This document shows positions 24,294 to 35,499 of a stretch of DNA of 64,000 bases, one piece after another. A program made the position numbers and the translations under genes. Source of the stretch: Datnioides undecimradiatus (taxonomy: Eukaryota; Chordata; Actinopteri; Lobotiformes; Datnioididae). The DNA is taken from assembly GCA_008933995.1 (NCBI GenBank), contig WARS01000013.1, positions 7,540,329 to 7,604,328 on the forward strand. Direction: 5' to 3'. Numbering within the stretch: the first letter of the stretch is position 1; each line of letters starts with the position of its first letter. Under the pieces are notes generated by a model. The model saw nothing but the letters and a program-made list of their open reading frames with translations. It was not told where the DNA came from and ran no database searches.

Positions 24294-26822
24294 ATGATGA
24301 GAGGAGAAGACTCAGAGGAAGTGGAGATTGATTTGGGGGATTCCAGTGATCCTGATGAATTTGATAATGGCGAGGAACCTCAAACGCTGTGGAGAGCTCC
24401 TCCTGCTGTGGAGGAAGAAGAGAACATTCATACATCTACACTTGTGGAAATCAGTGATACCAAGCCTCTGATTAATGTCAGAGACCCCCGAGGTATCAAT
24501 GACTGCCTCAAGGTATTATATTCTTATGCAGCAGCTCTATTGGACTTTGGTCTTTGGATTGTTTGTACATTTATCACGTTAGCTGATAGAAAAGCACACC
24601 GAGTCATTGGCATGTAGAACCGAGGAACTGCTTGACTGATTGCACTGCCCTCCTGTGTATATACTTTATATCTGGACTTGCCTCCAACAGGAACATGAGC
24701 TCATGGTTTTGCTCCGTAGCATCAACAGCACTTTCTCTTTGTGTCTCCAGGTGTCGTTTGAGGATGTGATTGCTGAGCCGGTGTCAGTGCGCAGTGGGGA
24801 CAGAGTGTGGATTTGGAGCAATGCCCTGTTTGAGGTTTCGAGGGTTTGGATCTACAGGATAGTCACAGTGCTTCTGGCCATTCCTGTGTCAATTATCTCT
24901 GGTCTTCTCTTCGCCGTCCTCAGCTGCGTTCACATCTGGTGGGTTTGGATCATGCTTTCTTGCACATGACATTGCAAATTTTTTTCCCACTTGCTGTTTG
25001 ACATATAAATTGGGTTTACTTTGCCCGGATCATAATCATATCTGTCCCTGAAATTTCTTCCTTCACCCCAATAAAATGGGGGTGATTTAAGTTTCCAAAA
25101 CAAGACACATCTATACAAATGGCCCCGAGAACTCGGGCACAATGGTGGTTTGAATTGAATGCCAACACTGGCATGCTAATGTCACATTAATATTTAGGTA
25201 ATCATAGGTAATATTTATCCATGAGGCTACAACCCTGGTGTTTAGCAGGTAAAATGGTAAAAGTTTCCTTGTCTTGACTATCTTAGTTTTCCCTGTTGCA
25301 TTGAGCATCGTGTGTGTCCCCATGATGACAAAGGAATCACTGTAATTACAGTTCATCCTGTGGGGACCTTAAAGGTGTCATGCCTATCCATTTAATAGAG
25401 ATATTTTACACTCACTACATGTTTTATCCTGGTTGCTCTATAGGAAATGTCAGGGGGCAATCAGAGTCATTAGGATTCATCCTCTTGCTACCATGAATGT
25501 TTGTACAGAATTTCATGGCGGTACATCAGATAACTCTGAGGTATTTCAGTCCAAACCAAAGCAGTAATCTTACTGACCAACATCCATGTTGCCACTGCAG
25601 CTAAAAATGACATTCAACAGTAACATGTGACAGTGGGTTCTGTGGATTATCCAGAGTAACTGGACACTGTTTCTGGAAAACCTCACTGCCATTTACCAGT
25701 CCATTTAGCCCTAACTGTACTGGGTTGGCAAGAGAGGGCAGACAGATTTCAGTGGTGACCCCACCAGAAGCTCAACAGGCCTCTTAACCCCTGGAGACAA
25801 AATGGGCCTCTGAAAAATCTCTGTAATGCAATATGCTCGACAATACTATTAAAGGGACAATTCACCAATTTTACACACATTTTTTTGTCGCTGTTATACT
25901 ACCTAGCCCGTGAAAACAGTTATATAATGTCTTATTTTGCTCTGGTGGCTTTATCAAGTTTAAAAAAAACACAGGTGTGACATTTAATATGTGGGTGTTT
26001 ATCAGGCAGGTTCAATCTAATGAGATACACTTTCCATTTACATTCTAAGAAATTTTGTATTCAGTATGGCTTTATAGACATAGCCTCAAATGGCCTCCAG
26101 TATTTGATTAATAAAAGATTTGCCAACAATACAACTTTTCTGGGTTTCTCCAATATTTCGAGGCCATCTTCCCACAAAGTTTCTCCTATTTGCATGGCAC
26201 TCAAACTTTATAACTTTGCGTCCGGGTATAATAGTGACACAAGTCATCCAAGCTGACAGATTGTCTATGAAAGATAATCTACACAGACAGTCCACACACC
26301 ACATGCAATTTTAACCAACTTGTCACTGCTACCTGGCAACCCGATTTAATGTTATTTGTTGTCAAAATTCAGACAGGACAGTGTCCAACCCCCAAAGTTT
26401 GTTAACGGACATAATATTTTTAATTCTGTGCTGTGGAAAAAGAGAAATTGTGAAACTGGAAAGACCCAAGACGCCTGAGGAAACACGAAACCTTCAAAAG
26501 TATAAAGTTCTCTCAGTTTTTGGGAAAGTGAAAAACTTTCCCAAACTTTTTCAGTAACGTCACTGGATTGCTTCAGCAGGCAGAAATCTAAAAACTTTAA
26601 CAAATTAAAATCAAAACTTGGCTGCTCAATACCACTGTGACTGAGAAAATGTTTCTTTCCTTCTGTGACAGGCTGGTTGGTCCGTGTGTCAAGTGTGTTT
26701 TTATTGGCACTAGCTGGTTGCAGAGCCTCTGGAGCGTTGTACTGAACGTCATTGTGCATCCCTTCTTCTTGAGTGCTGGGCGATGCTGTGGGGGCTTCAG
26801 CATTCACCTGGCCAAAGAATGA
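24294..26822 (+). CDS. caveolin-2-type caveolin
   Basis: Caveolins are hairpin membrane proteins that coat caveolae. There are three coding exons: 24294-24512, 24751-24938 and 26672-26822. Borders are GT/AG and phases agree, giving 185 residues; human CAV2 has 162. The caveolin signature FEDVIAEP is at residues 76-83. The following segment, [12 protein letters not shown], matches CAV2 (VWICSHALFEIS) far better than CAV1 or CAV3 (IWKASFTTFTVT). Residues about 105-135 form the hydrophobic intramembrane hairpin, ending LSCVHIW. The last exon keeps the CAV2-like run VGPCVKC...[13 protein letters not shown]...GRCC, with cysteines suited to palmitoylation. The N-terminal 45 residues are strongly acidic. 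The start was set at the first of two adjacent ATGs (GCC ATG ATG). An in-frame ATG at 24201 would add 31 residues without caveolin features. Its neighbour is oxtr, where mammals have CAV3, so it may be a CAV2 paralogue; the name is left open. Confidence 0.93.
25460..25605 (+). repeat. interspersed repeat family A, copy 1
   Basis: This copy lies in the second intron of the caveolin gene. It carries GTCATTAGGATTCATCCTC, CATGAATGTTTGTACAGAA and GGTATTTCAGTCC followed by AACCAAAG. The last part matches the copy at 46080-46215. From memory this belongs to an abundant spiny-rayed fish repeat whose 5' half contains TTAGCATGCTAAC-like runs. The class is not certain. Confidence 0.6.
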
Positions 26823-26930
26823 GACTCACACTTTCAGACTGGGATTAGTCATTTTGTGCACACTGGCCTTCTCATGGACTGAGGCCAAGTGTTTGTTTCA
26901 AAATAAAATGTTTTTGACATATGTTTTCAC
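26823..26930 (+). other. 3' UTR of the caveolin gene
   Basis: AATAAA at 26902-26907 lies 80 nt past the stop, so the predicted 3' UTR is only about 100 nt. Confidence 0.6.
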
Positions 26931-29900
26931 AGGTAAGAAGTTCAACAGATTCTTTTTCACGATTATACAGTCATTTAGGCCTGACAAACAAAAAAGGTGA
27001 CGCAATTCTTAATTTTGTTCTCACAGCTTGAAATCCCTTTAGTGAGACCAAAAAAGAGTATTATTATCCTATTATCTTAGGACACGGACAGTGATTGATT
27101 TGAAGAAATGATGTCGTTGTGAAGTAATGACTCTTAATATTAGATTTTGAGGGAATTTCGGCATAATTTATCATGAAAAATTAATTTTGAGTAATGCTTA
27201 TGTGAAAATTCTTTGGTTTACTTTTATATTTTGTTAACTTTTACAACATGTAAAATGTACAGTTACTAGGATCTAAAGTTGCATCACTGACTTCAAACCT
27301 TTGAATATTTGATTTTGTAGAAAACCACTTATATACAAATAACGTATTTAAAGAGAAGAAGGTGTGTATGTCCTATTTACTCTGTGAAATTAAGCAAATG
27401 GCCAGAAGGAGGCAGAGAGTTTACTCATTATTAATACAGCATCCCACAGACATGTATAGACATGAGTCAGGAGACAGGATCTACCTTCAAACTAAACAGA
27501 AGCCATTACAGCCTTTGTAGCTCATTCTCCTCTTTGGGCTCATTATTGTCATTTAAACAGATATTAAAAGACTTCTGTTACCCCGTTGCTGCATAAATAA
27601 TATGAAGGTAAGCAGGACAGGTAATATACTGATTTATAGGTTTTACAATATGACTGCCCTCATATCATCATTAGTCATGCAGTTGTTTTAAGCTTAAAAG
27701 AACATTCAAGTTGTTCATAAATAACTTACACAAGATTATACACTCAGTATGTGAAGCATTCAGCTATTTTTTGTCATGTTGTGTGTATGTAAGGGAACTA
27801 ATAAACATTATACATTATATCACATTGTACATTATAGCACTTATGCACTGACTGCTTGTTGTGCGCTGTCTTACTTTCTTCTGAAAGTGAGAATTGTAAT
27901 ATTAGTCTGCGTCCCTCTTTGAGTAATACTAAAGTCACAATGTGAGTTGTCAAGTTGTACAAAATTATGTATGCATGTATGTGTGTGAGTGTGTGTGTAT
28001 ATGTGCATGTGTGTGCGTGTGTGTGTGCGTTTGCTCCTCCTGATACTTGATGTGATATATAAGTAGCGTCTTCTGTGTGTTTGACAGTTTGAGGTAGTCA
28101 TTGCTGGCAGCTGCCTGCTGGCGTTCCTGGGCTGAGTGGCATTTCAATTTATAAACTGCCACTCCCTACCCTCCGCTGCCCTCTGTGGCTCTGACTGCAA
28201 CCACACACCCGGTCTCTCAACTTGGCCTCTCGTGGTTTAATATCTCAGCGTAAGATACGAGCTTATGCTGAGATACAAGGACCATGACTGAATATGACCA
28301 CACCTAAGAGTCAATGATCAGGAGGGACAGATTCACCCAAACACCCCAAAAAGGGACCCCATGAATTTATGACATTAAGTTTGATATTAAGCAGTAAGAG
28401 TGTGTGTGTCCTAAAATAGCCATTTACTTGATATAGTTCTATATGAAGCATCAGGGTGGAGCAGAGAGCAAAAACTGAATGGCTGATTTGTTGATTTGTG
28501 CTGCCAGGCCCATCAAATTTTAAACCATTAAGCATTTGTTTAACTTTAGGACAAACACATAACACAAACGTTTTGCTTTATGTAAATATCAGGGTGCTGC
28601 AGTTTTTTTTTTCTTGTTGGTAACAAGTCCTTTGGTTTATAGAGCTGCAAAATGTTTATGGCTGAATGTATGCTTTCCTACACTTTCTGAGTTTAAAGGG
28701 TCAATTTACCCAGAGCCTAACTTGCTTTTTAATCTCTACAGATGTGAGCCAAACTTTAATAAATGCATTTTTTTTTTAAAACATAGATGGTTTTATTGGT
28801 CCCAAACAATAGCATACTTCCTCCCATGTGCCATACCAGAAAAATGTAATCAGCACTACATTTTGTTGCAGTGCCAAATATTTTCGACTCTGATGACACT
28901 TACTGAAACTGTATGTGGATGCATGCTCCCTGTTTTCACTTTAAAACTGCTCCCTGTGGATGTGACTCTGTTATGACAGTTTGCCAGGTAATGTATACAA
29001 AGTTACAGAAATTTTAAAACACACCTGATAAGCCAAGAATGCACATTATCTGACCCTGACACTGAAATTTTCCATATGTTGAGTATAAACAGTTGGCTTA
29101 GTGCCTCGTATTGTACAGTAAAAGAAACAGCAGGGCTGAATGGTAAAGACTGTGTTTGAGTAAAAAGTTTGGCCACAAGGGGGAACCATTAATCTAGTTT
29201 GACCTGGACTGGGTAAACTGTGCTTCAGTCGGGAAGCTTAAAATCTGAACTCCAGATATACCGATTACTTCAAAACACCATAAACCCAGAAAAGTAGAGC
29301 TGGAGTTGATAATAAATGACGACATGGAGACACACACAAGGTGCAGGGGGAACAATTTCATATGATAATTATAAAGGACAAACACAGCTTGATCTGTAGC
29401 ACAAGAAATTCTACTGAAAACATTGAAACCAGCCTCCGTGTTGTGAAATGCATCATTCTGGATGTTGCTCTGTTGATTCATTTTTGTATTGTTGTTGCGA
29501 TGGAGATATTTGGATTACTCCAAACATCAAATGTGGATATTACCTTAACAATCCTAACAGCTTTCATGCATATCGACATTACAATTTAACCACCCAAATG
29601 ATGCACAACTATACCATAACTATAAAATGCTTTTACACAAAGTGATTCTGCTTAAAGGTTTAAATAGTCATTACTATAACTGAATAAGAGTATATTTGCA
29701 CAGAGCAAAGACATTGTATGGAATCTGCCAAACTGCTGCCTTTGTTACAATGCAGTTAAAAAGTGTGCATACTTGGGATGAACAAATCTCCTTCTGCAAC
29801 ATTAATATTGCGATGATAACATGTCTTTCAATCATTTGGGGTCATGACTAAAGGTCAGAAGCATACAAACAACTTTGGAAGTGTTCGTTGTTGTTTGTAC

Positions 29901-30219
29901 AGGAAGAGAGAAGAGAAATCTTGAAATGCTGACGCCTACAGTACAAGAGAAGCATATAATGTGCAGCAGTCCGGTGCAAAAAGGAAAGCAGAGGGCACAC
30001 ATCCATTAAGATAGAGACACAAAGACATTTTGTTCTGCTGTTTGTTATCACAGGATGCAGGGTACATTCTGGACAGGAGGTTTACATTGTCTATTCAGCT
30101 CACTTTAAAACATGTTGCAGTGGCCACCCCTGCAGATAATTAAATGTCTGAAATGGGGAACTTGTGTGATTGCTGGGTTCCTCAACTACAGGAAGCCTGG
30201 ATGGCTTTCAGCCAGCTGT
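26931..30219. other. spacer between the convergent caveolin and oxtr genes
   Basis: No coding exon is recognised. A TG-rich stretch lies at 27979-28030. Part of the right side is presumably the oxtr 3' UTR; I did not find a clear AATAAA on the - strand close to the oxtr stop. Confidence 0.5.
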
Positions 30220-31230
30220 TCAGTGTCCCAGGCCCCCTGTGCTCGATGTGTGTGTGAGGCTCCTCTGGCTGCTGGTGTTCTTGATGACACAGGCGGCGGA
30301 GTTGCTCTTGTGTTGGCACTGTTGATCACAGCTGCAGGAGGAAGCTGTCAGGTACTGTCTGCAGCAGCAGAAGAAGCACTGCGTCAGGTCCTGGAAAAGG
30401 TGACCGGCAAAGAACATGTAGATCCAGGGGTTGCAGCAGCTGTTGAGACTGGCCAACAACATGGCAATGATGAAGGCCATATCTACGGGGAGAGACAGAC
30501 GAGAACAAGGGTGTATTATGTACATTCCTACAATTAAAACTGAATTATTGCAAAGTGAAAAAGAAAGTGTCTTCAGGAATATGGCTGGAGGTTTATACTT
30601 TTTTATTTATACATTTATACGAAAACTTAAAATATCGCCAGCCTCATCCTTTAAAAAAACAAAACCTTGTCTATAACCCTGCAAGCCCTCGATGGTGCAC
30701 CCTGCCTCTCACCAAGTGCATGCTGGGACGGGCTCCAACCCCCTGCTACCTTGAATAGGACAAGCCGTTTAGAAAAGCAATGGATGGGTGGATCTTTAAA
30801 AGCCTCTAAAGTAGCAAGTTTTAGTCCATCCCAGTAAGATGTAATCTGGGCTGTTGGCTTAAGCTCAAACTCTGTGTAAGCGGGATTTGTTTGGTCATTC
30901 GAGCTTCACTTTTAGATGTTTTCAGCCACTGTTGGTGTAAGTACTTTTTTTGGGCTGGTGGTGGTTTGCCACTGTAGTGTAGACTTTAATATCTCAACAA
31001 GCATACAATAGGACAGTTATGACCAATTTATTGCACTTTGGTCTATGACCAGATACATTAGCAACTAATGACATTCTCATCAGCCTCACCTACCCTATTA
31101 GCACATGTTAGCATACTAACATACTAACACAAATTCTTGTGTCTGTATAAAAGGAAATAGGGAATTAAAGCTGTTTAGCTTTGTTAGTTAATATGCATGT
31201 CTTAAACTTAAATTCAAGGTAAGATCATAG

Positions 31231-31277
<47 letters not shown>

Positions 31278-34200
31278 CCAGGTGGCATAACTATCATGCA
31301 ACCATCTCTGTGCAAGTTTGGACTCTCCATTTCTATTCTACTTTATAAAGTGCCACTCCCCATTCATGATATCTGTATTTATACTACACATCATTTATAG
31401 AGAAATATATGAACTGACATGCTGAAGCATTTCGGACAACCTTAGAGCTGAAAAAAATGACGGAAGGTTGATGGATGCCACACAAATAGGATTTTAAGTT
31501 GCTTGACACAAACGTGATAAATGGCTTCAATTAGAAGAGGCTGTAGAAGGGTGGAAAAATATGCCTTATTTTCTCATTCATTCAAATAATTAAATTTCCA
31601 ATCGTTAGAGGCACAGAGCGCATTGAAGAAGCACTCCATTTGAACAGTGGAAAGTGGACGACCTCCAAGTTTTTTTTTCTACTCCTTAATGGGGTGAGAC
31701 AGATTTAGTGCGCGTTGTCTTCGTCTCTCCTGAAGTGAAAATGCTGACCTGTTCTGTTCATGGTGCTCTGACTCGGTACAGTGTTCTGCTTTATTGTGAG
31801 AGGTATGCTGTGTGTTAACCAAATGGCTCGTCAAATTTACGATTCAACAGATAAGTCAAACACCCAGTCCACAGCTCTGAGATTATTTGGTGCCATGGGG
31901 AGTACAGTTCTCTTAAGGGGAAATACCACAAAATGACAACATTCAAACATTTCTTCATGTCAAACCTTGACTCCCAGTACATTCACCACTTTCTTGTGCT
32001 GCCAGAAATGAAAGAAAAACATTAATCTTGGCTGCTTTTCTGTAACATCATGATGTACAGCTTTTCTGAGATTGAAGATGGAAAAATGAAAAGAGGGTGA
32101 TGTTGAAATCAAAAGGAGGACTGTGATGATATTGCCCCCATATCACTCTATCAAAGATAACTCTGAGGATGAAAAGTTAAACAAACATTGCACATGTGCG
32201 CAATCAGTGGATCAACTGCAGGTTGTAAAGTGTCTTCATATGATTGAAGTTCAGGCCCTGGAAGAGAGTTTTCACATTTTGACTGAACTGCCTTCAGTAA
32301 CAAGAACACCACCTAAATGGACTCTTGACTTAAGCGTCTTTACTTCAAAGAGAAAGCAATAAGATGAGCAGAAAGTCAATGAGGATTGAATCATCTTCAC
32401 TTTCACACTTGGGATTGGACAGAGGCTTTCTTCATTGAAATGAACATTATCCATAACAGCCAATTTATATTTTCAATCTAGAGAAGCACCTTTTATGACA
32501 CTGATCCTAATCTTTCTCCTCTTTCCCTTCTTCCTCCCATGTGCATACTTCATGAAAACCATATCTTTGTTACTTCCTGCTAAGTTCAATTATGTGTTCT
32601 TAGCACACAAGTGAATAATTTACTTATTTTTCCTTTGAAGCTCATTTGTCTTGGCATTTCTTTTTTATTGATAGTGGCAGTTGGAGAGCAACAGGAAAGG
32701 CAGGAGGAGGGAGAGAGGATGACAGGCGGCTGCTGTTAGGGCTCAGCCTTAATCAGTGCTACAGACTCTACCAGGTGAGCGACTGGGGCACCTCATAATG
32801 TAATCATTTTAGATTTAATGTGCAATTATACTGCACTGTGAAATTTAGTATTGTCCAGATGGTTGTCGGTAATAAAACATACATTAAACAGTGATGTCTG
32901 TTTTACTCTCTTAATATTATCCAGTAACAAGTTTTTCATAGTGTCTAATGACCACCATTAGGTGACTTTGACTTTGTCACATAAAGTGGAAGATTTTGCA
33001 TCAATTTATCAACTGGGAAGACTCTCCCCATTCTTAAACTGCACAAACCACTACAAAATGTGTTTTCCTTTTTATACTGAAAGTTGAGTTGTTGGGTTTT
33101 TTTTTTTTTTTTTAATGCTTGAGATTGTGAAATGTTGGAAGAGACACATTGTTTTTACAGGGCAGCTCTAAGAGTTTGCTAACCTGTATATTTATTTCAT
33201 TATGAATGTGAAAAGAAAATAAATTATTTCCACATTGATGACAGCTTTGCCAAACATTACATTAGAAAGTCACAAATGTTTATGCTAACTGGTAATTAGA
33301 ACTAGCCATGTGGTTGAGCACCCATCCAAAAAGATATGGGGGCCTCTAATGCAACATACACTTTTAGATCTGTAGTGTACAGTGCCTGTATTCTTGGCCG
33401 CATTGTCTTTATTTTCCTAATTTTGTGCAAAGCTGCTTGAAGGAAGCCTAAAACAGGAAGATGATTAGCTTGGCTAAGTCTGGCCTGTATCTACATCTCT
33501 GACTGAACATTCGTGCAATTTTTGTTCAGATAACATCACTTGAAAGGTTATGGGCCACATCTGTTCCTTTGCTCTTGTCCCCTTTCATGGCAAACTCAAA
33601 AGATATGGAGGGTAAATCTGAACAAACTATGCAGCTAAATGGATATTATACAAACCACCACCACTGGGAACAGAGATAGAAACTCTTTGATGTTCCAGTC
33701 CATTTACTCTCCCACTGACTTTCTCTGAACTGATAACTACTGTAAATGACACTCCCATTCATCTGTGTTCACTCCAGGGAAGTCTGAAATTTAAACACCA
33801 TTGTGTTGCCTTGGAAGTGAAGTAGGTTGCTTATATACATTCCCAGGGATATTCTGTGAGGAGGAAGATTTATCTTTATATGTAAGAGTGTGCTGAAATA
33901 CTGTTGGACAATAAATAAACCCCCGCAGTCTTGGGCAAAGATGATGCTCTACTCATTGTGTCACTGAGCACACCATAAAAAGGGTGTAATATCAATAAAT
34001 CTATGGGGCAAATCACTGCTTCTGGTGAATATACAAGATATTTATATCAGCTTATGGTTTAACCTGCCCAAAAACATACAGAGAATGTCTTTACCTTCTC
34101 TTGGTGCAGCAGGATCCCATGCAGACCACATCTGGACAAAGAAGAAGGGAGTCCAACACACAATGTAGGCAAGGACCACTACAAAAGTCATTTTCACTGT

Positions 34201-35019
34201 GCGGATTTTTGCTTTTGAAATGAGTCGCACGCTACTCACGCGAGAGAGGGGTTGAGCGCCTTTGGAGGCTCTTGCAGTCAGAGCCAGGAAGTGCTCTCTT
34301 CGGGTTTTTAAATTGAAATTCTGCCATATTTTAAAACATATCAAGCCATAGCAAATGCTTAAAATCGCAACTGGGAAAATGTAAATGCTGAGACTCATCC
34401 ATGTGATGTAAGCTTTGGCACCCCATGGCTGCACAAAGTCCCCCCAGCAGTCATACACACCTTCCCCGACCTCCTTCAAAGAAAATATATACGCTTGAGG
34501 AGTGCTGAAGATCAGGCTGACTGTCCAAGAGGCGACCACGTAGAGGCGATCTTTGCTCCTGTGCATGGAGCGAAGAGGCTGGCAGATTGCTAAACACCTG
34601 TCGATTGACATCAGGACGAGCATGTAAGTAGATGCAAACATACCCACGACCTGGAGGTATTTGACCAGCCTGCACAGCAAATCCGGCCCATAGAAGCGAA
34701 ACGTGATATCCCAAATGAGCTGCGGTAGGACCTGAAAGATTGCCACGACGAGATCTGCGATGCTCAAGTGCTTCATGAAGTAATACATCCGAGACTGCCT
34801 GTGCTTGGTGGCGTGGATAGCCCACAGGACGCACAGGTTGCCCATCAGAGCGAGCAGCAGCACCAGGACCAGGACGGCAACTTCCACTTTGGCCACTTCT
34901 TCGTTTCGTTTCAGAGGATTCACTGTGGCGTTTCCTGCATGGCTGTCGTTTCTACGAGTCGAGTTGCTCCACGAATCATTATGCGCCCAACTATTCTGCT
35001 CGCGTAAAAGGTCCTCCAT
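30220..35019 (-). CDS. oxtr: oxytocin (isotocin) receptor
   Basis: This class A GPCR binds isotocin, the fish oxytocin homologue, and typically signals through Gq/11. The coding exons are 35019-34095 and 30482-30220. The donor is GAAG|GTAAAG and the acceptor is CCGTAG, giving 395 residues; human OXTR has 389. The intron falls after segment 6, as in human OXTR. The N-terminus has sequons at N14, N19, N24 and N30. Family blocks include [62 protein letters not shown] (DRC in place of DRY, as in this family), [32 protein letters not shown] and [12 protein letters not shown]. Exon 2 gives [20 protein letters not shown] and a cysteine-rich tail (FFCCCR) for palmitoylation. An in-frame ATG at 35058 would add 13 residues; 35019 is preferred because it gives a receptor-like MEDLLRE start. 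Confidence 0.97.
30668..30797 (+). mobile_element. 3' tail of a LINE/SINE retroposon
   Basis: The stretch contains ATGGTGCACCCTGCCTCTCA, CTGGGACGGGCTCCAACCCC and GACAAGCCGTTTAGAAAAG, ending with ATGGATGGGTGG. This order and the ATGG-repeat end match a very common fish retroposon tail, probably of RTE or L2 type. Only the tail is present, consistent with 5' truncation. The family is named from memory. Confidence 0.7.
30960..31140 (-). repeat. interspersed repeat family A, copy 2
   Basis: This reverse-oriented partial copy carries TTAGCAACTAATGACATTCT, CATCAGCCTCACC and a run of GTTAGCATACTAAC-like words. It is diverged and lacks the distal half. The assignment rests on recall of the family consensus. 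Confidence 0.5.
31233..31276. repeat. CA microsatellite
   Basis: Twenty-two uninterrupted CA units lie in the oxtr intron. Confidence 0.99.
32675..32774 (+). other. possible spliced noncoding exon opposite oxtr
   Basis: On the + strand a purine-rich block lies between an acceptor-like ttattgatag and a donor CTACCAG|GTGAGC. No good open frame crosses it. This could be an exon of an antisense noncoding RNA or chance. Confidence 0.15.
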
Positions 35020-35199
35020 CGTGCGTAAAAGCGCCGCTTTGGCATAGCCGGCGGTCACATCACAAAACAGATTCGGGGTCGCTAACAGCTGAGTGGAAGT
35101 GTGGTTAACCTGCCCGGTTTACTGATAAATCACTCCATTAAACTTGGTTTTGCGAGTTACCCTCAGCTTCAGTCACTGCATAATCCAAAGGTCAGCGCT
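35020..35199 (-). other. oxtr: candidate oxtr 5' UTR exon
   Basis: The - strand has a good acceptor, CTTTTCTGCAG, ending at 35200, which would start a 180-nt leader before the start codon. A further upstream noncoding exon is then expected but not located. Confidence 0.4.
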
Positions 35200-35468
35200 C
35201 TGCAGAAAAGCAAATGATACTTTTATTGAAAACACTAAACACAAGTCCTTGCACTATTAAAACTTACATATAAGAGCACAAAACCACATCAAGTTGTTAG
35301 GTTACCTTTGAAGCTATCCTTGCTGTTGTCCTCATCACTCGCTGCGTCCAGTTTCAATGTCTTTGCTTTGCTGAAGCTCTGTATCTTAACAGCCTCAGTA
35401 ACCCCCTCCCCTCATCTAAAACTCCTCTGAAGGAAACTGTCTGGGTTGAGTATGGTCAAACTGCAAGT

Positions 35469-35494
35469 TCTCTCTCTCTCTCTCTCTCTCTCTC
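35469..35494. repeat. TC microsatellite upstream of oxtr
   Basis: Thirteen TC units lie about 450 bp upstream of the oxtr start codon. Confidence 0.97.
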
Positions 35495-35499
35495 CTTGT

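Larger units (their letters stand above)
30483..34094 (-). other. oxtr: oxtr intron
   Basis: A 3.6-kb intron separates segment 6 from segment 7. It holds a retroposon tail at 30668-30797, a repeat family A copy at 30960-31140 and a CA microsatellite at 31233-31276. The rest shows no recognised feature. Confidence 0.85.

Noticed and set aside
26352-26807. 151-codon - strand frame
   Set aside because: It is antisense to caveolin exon 3 and its intron and has no recognisable domain.
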